Origin: Diplonema japonicum
Lineage: Eukaryota > Euglenozoa > Diplonemea > Diplonemida > Diplonemidae
Length of the DNA: 64,000 bases
Direction of reading: 5' to 3'
Assembly: GCA_964019335.1 (NCBI GenBank)
Contig: OZ025651.1
Location: forward strand, 248,001-312,000
Part shown: one piece after another, positions 62,071 through 64,000 of the stretch
How the letters are laid out: each line of letters opens with the position of its first letter
How positions within the stretch are numbered: the stretch's first letter is position 1
Position numbers and translations under genes: made by a program
Notes under the pieces: model-generated
The model's database searches: none
Told to the model about the DNA's origin: nothing
The model's input: the letters and a program-made list of their open reading frames with translations, nothing else

Positions 62071-62844
62071 TTTTTTCTTTTTTTTTTTTTGTTGTATGTG
62101 TGGGTCAGACTTCTTTTCTTGCATTGGGGTGTTAAGGAAAAAGAGAGAGAGAAAAAAAGATTTTAAGAAAGAGAGGGAGAGAAAATAGAATAAAAAAAAA
62201 AAGAAATAGCCGAACAAGAGAAAAGAGAGAGAGAGAGAGAGAGAGAAAAAGAAATAGTTATACCAGTGTGGAGAGTTCTTTTTTTTTTTTGCGCGAATTA
62301 TTTTCTAATCCCCCCCTCTTTTCCTTCAAGTATTCGCACATGTTGGACACCCGAGGCCAAGCTGGTGGGGTGGGTGGGTAAATGGGTGGGAAATCAGGCT
62401 TTCAGATCAGCTAGCGGAACTACGGAGCCCGAGCCCGATCCGATTCAAAGGGCGCTTCTCCCCCCCATCCCCCCCTCCCCCATACGCGGGGTGTAATCTA
62501 ATGTAAGTGTATTTATTTTCTTGTCTAGTGCTACAAAAGGTGCATGTATGCCACCCCAACCTGAAATGGTCTGTTGCAGTTTAAAAATCGAAGTTTTGTT
62601 GTAATTTTTGGTTGTTGTTTTTTTTTTGCATGAAATTGTTTAGTGCTAAAAAGAGTAGTGGTAGCATTGTTGGGCTTATCCTTCTACAGGTTAATCCCCC
62701 CGGCTGTGCGTAAACAATTTTCTTTTTTTTTGGGGGGGGAAATAAAAGCATCTTTGCCTCCCCTTTTTTTTTTCTTAAAAAAAAGGAGTTTTTTTTTTGG
62801 GAAGGGAAATGCTCTACTGACACATCTCACGAATATTACGAATA

Positions 62845-62880
<36 letters not shown>

Positions 62881-64000
62881 AAACTAGTTTGGCGCTTCAT
62901 TTGTTTGTGCGAACGAGCGGGATTTAACCTAATAAAATAGCTCATTACGCTGCCATCAACTAGTCTTTAGTCTCGACAATAATATTGTTTAAAAAAAAAA
63001 ATCACTTAGGAAATATCAAGTCAAGGGGTTGGGGGAGAAAGGTGAAAAAGGCTCGAAGATTCGGCCATTTTTGCTTTCTCTCTCTTTTTTTCTTCTTCCT
63101 TTTTATTCCTCGTTCCTTCTTCATTCCCCTATAGAATGATCCAAGTTATCCTTTTTTTTTTTTTTAATTCCACAACGTAGCAACACCGTCCTGTTTTTTT
63201 TCTTCCTTTATTCTCATTACCAAACCTAAAAAGTGGGAATTTCAAATACCACTTTCAGAAAAAAATCAGCAGCACCGTGCTTCTTTGCACGATACGTGGG
63301 ACCTCGTGCAAAAAAGTACGAAACCTGAGTACTAAATAAACCCCCCGCACTCTGTACTGCAGACTCAAAACAAATTAAAACAAAATCCTTTGGCATAAGG
63401 GGGGGGGGGGGAGGTGAATTTGTACTCAAAAAGAAAATATTATCGAAGACGAAAGCCGTGCCCCCCCCTTTATTCCCCGCTGCTTCCTTCTTTTTTAAAA
63501 AGGGGGCCCGAGGCCGCCCACCTTCGTCAGAAGGGGGCACTTCAAAAGAAAGAGTATTGGAAATTTAACCCCCCCCATATCCCTTACCCTCCTTTTCATT
63601 CGTTTTGTTTTTTGTTTTTTCCCCCTCACTTTCCAAGGGGGGGGGGGGGGGGGGTGAAATGACCCTAGAGAACAAACGACCCCTTTAAAAAAAAAGAGGA
63701 GTGGATGTAAAGATAAGGAAATTGAATGCCTTAAAAGAAGGGGGCATGGGGGGGGGGGGTAAAAGGAAAAAAATCGATATAAAATAATTATTTTCTCTAG
63801 TTTTTTCTCTTCGATATCTTCACCCCCCCCCCCTCTTTTTTGCTAATTTTGTAGAGATGTAAGTTTTAAGCTTTAAAAGGGCTTTAATTGTGTAAAAAGC
63901 GAAGGTAGGACGAGCGCCCTTTAGCTTCTATGCTTATTATTTTTTTTTTTGTCCTTTGCTTTACAGATATTTTACAACTACAAAATTCCGTTGTCCGAGT
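62071..64000. other. Gene-free region with homopolymers and microsatellites
   Basis: About 1.9 kb, with (GA)n near 62225-62246, poly-A of about 36 near 62846-62878, and G/C runs of 10-18 near 63400, 63640 and 63740. A GC-richer stretch lies at 62340-62510 without an ORF or RNA signature I can name. Short frames here are low complexity and not credible. Element copy B lies within. Confidence 0.6.
62883..62989. other. Conserved ~105-bp structured element, copy B
   Basis: Related to 48818-48922. It begins ACTAGTTTGGCGCTTCATTTG, contains AAATAGCTCATTACGC and ends CTTTAGTCTCGACAATAATATTGTT. A complementary ACTAGT pair bounds the inner part, and the tail has a short ACAAT/ATTGT hairpin. About 36 A precede it on the plus strand, which is a strong T-run terminator on the minus strand. 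Identity to copy A is about 80% by eye, with the middle third variable. Confidence 0.5.

Noticed and set aside
62071..62217. N-terminal extension of the tail-anchored protein with Phe- and Lys-rich runs
   Set aside because: It is homopolymer (pyrimidine-tract) sequence in frame with the gene; the ATG at 62070 starts the sequence with normal composition.
62340..62510. tRNA gene in the GC-richer stretch of the right-hand spacer
   Set aside because: A GATTCAAA-like string was seen but no acceptor, anticodon or D-arm stems could be folded.

Overview
The window is eukaryotic nuclear DNA, most likely from a euglenozoan protist and probably a diplonemid-like one (inference). Three things point there. 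Almost every supported gene lies on the minus strand in one unidirectional array, with short gaps full of pyrimidine-rich tracts followed by AG, as expected for polycistronic transcription with spliced-leader trans-splicing. The class III cyclase has the trypanosomatid-style FTDIQ-ST-LWE active-site segment. Ribosomal protein S29 begins [12 protein letters not shown], like kinetoplastid orthologues. Unlike typical kinetoplastids, several genes here contain very short conventional cis-introns (31-48 nt, mostly GTATG...ACAG), which argues for a non-kinetoplastid euglenozoan. Gaps between genes are rich in long A/T, C and G homopolymers.

Region 1 (1-34640) is one gigantic open frame on the minus strand. 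It starts at an ATG with a signal peptide at 34640 and runs off the left edge without a stop, at least 11,546 codons. From N- to C-terminus it has about 32 tandem modules of about 142 residues carrying a YSFD motif, then a Thr/Ser/Pro mucin-like stalk of about 790 residues with a recent 894-bp duplication, then more than 5,800 residues of cysteine-rich mosaic (EGF/laminin-EGF-like segments, propeller-like segments, IPT/TIG-like folds). It is almost certainly a secreted or cell-surface giant.

Region 2 (35.6-40.6 kb) holds a membrane class III nucleotide cyclase with a second degenerate catalytic domain, a low-complexity Ser/Pro/Glu-rich protein with one 35-nt intron, and a SpoU/TrmH-type 2'-O-methyltransferase. 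Region 3 (40.8-46.3 kb) is surface-related: a LamG plus (PPDTN)n stalk plus multi-TM protein, a small type I membrane protein, and a type II Golgi-type glycosyltransferase-like protein. Region 4 (46.4-53.1 kb) has an eroded FAD-monooxygenase-fold protein with a 37-nt intron, three tandem RPS29 genes, a secreted bacterial-type N,N-dimethylformamidase-large-subunit-like protein, and a nucleotide-sugar transporter. Region 5 (53.4-62.1 kb) has a HEATR5/Laa1 trafficking protein with two introns and a polyglutamine tail, a small secreted Cys-rich protein, a candidate small membrane protein and a tail-anchored protein of unknown function. The right end (62.1-64 kb) shows no gene but carries one of two copies of an about 105-bp conserved structured element.

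Together, much of the window looks like cell-surface glycoprotein production: giant secreted and stalked proteins, a glycosyltransferase, a nucleotide-sugar transporter and a clathrin/AP-1-linked HEATR5 protein. Neighbouring genes in euglenozoan arrays are not necessarily functionally related, so this grouping is only suggestive.
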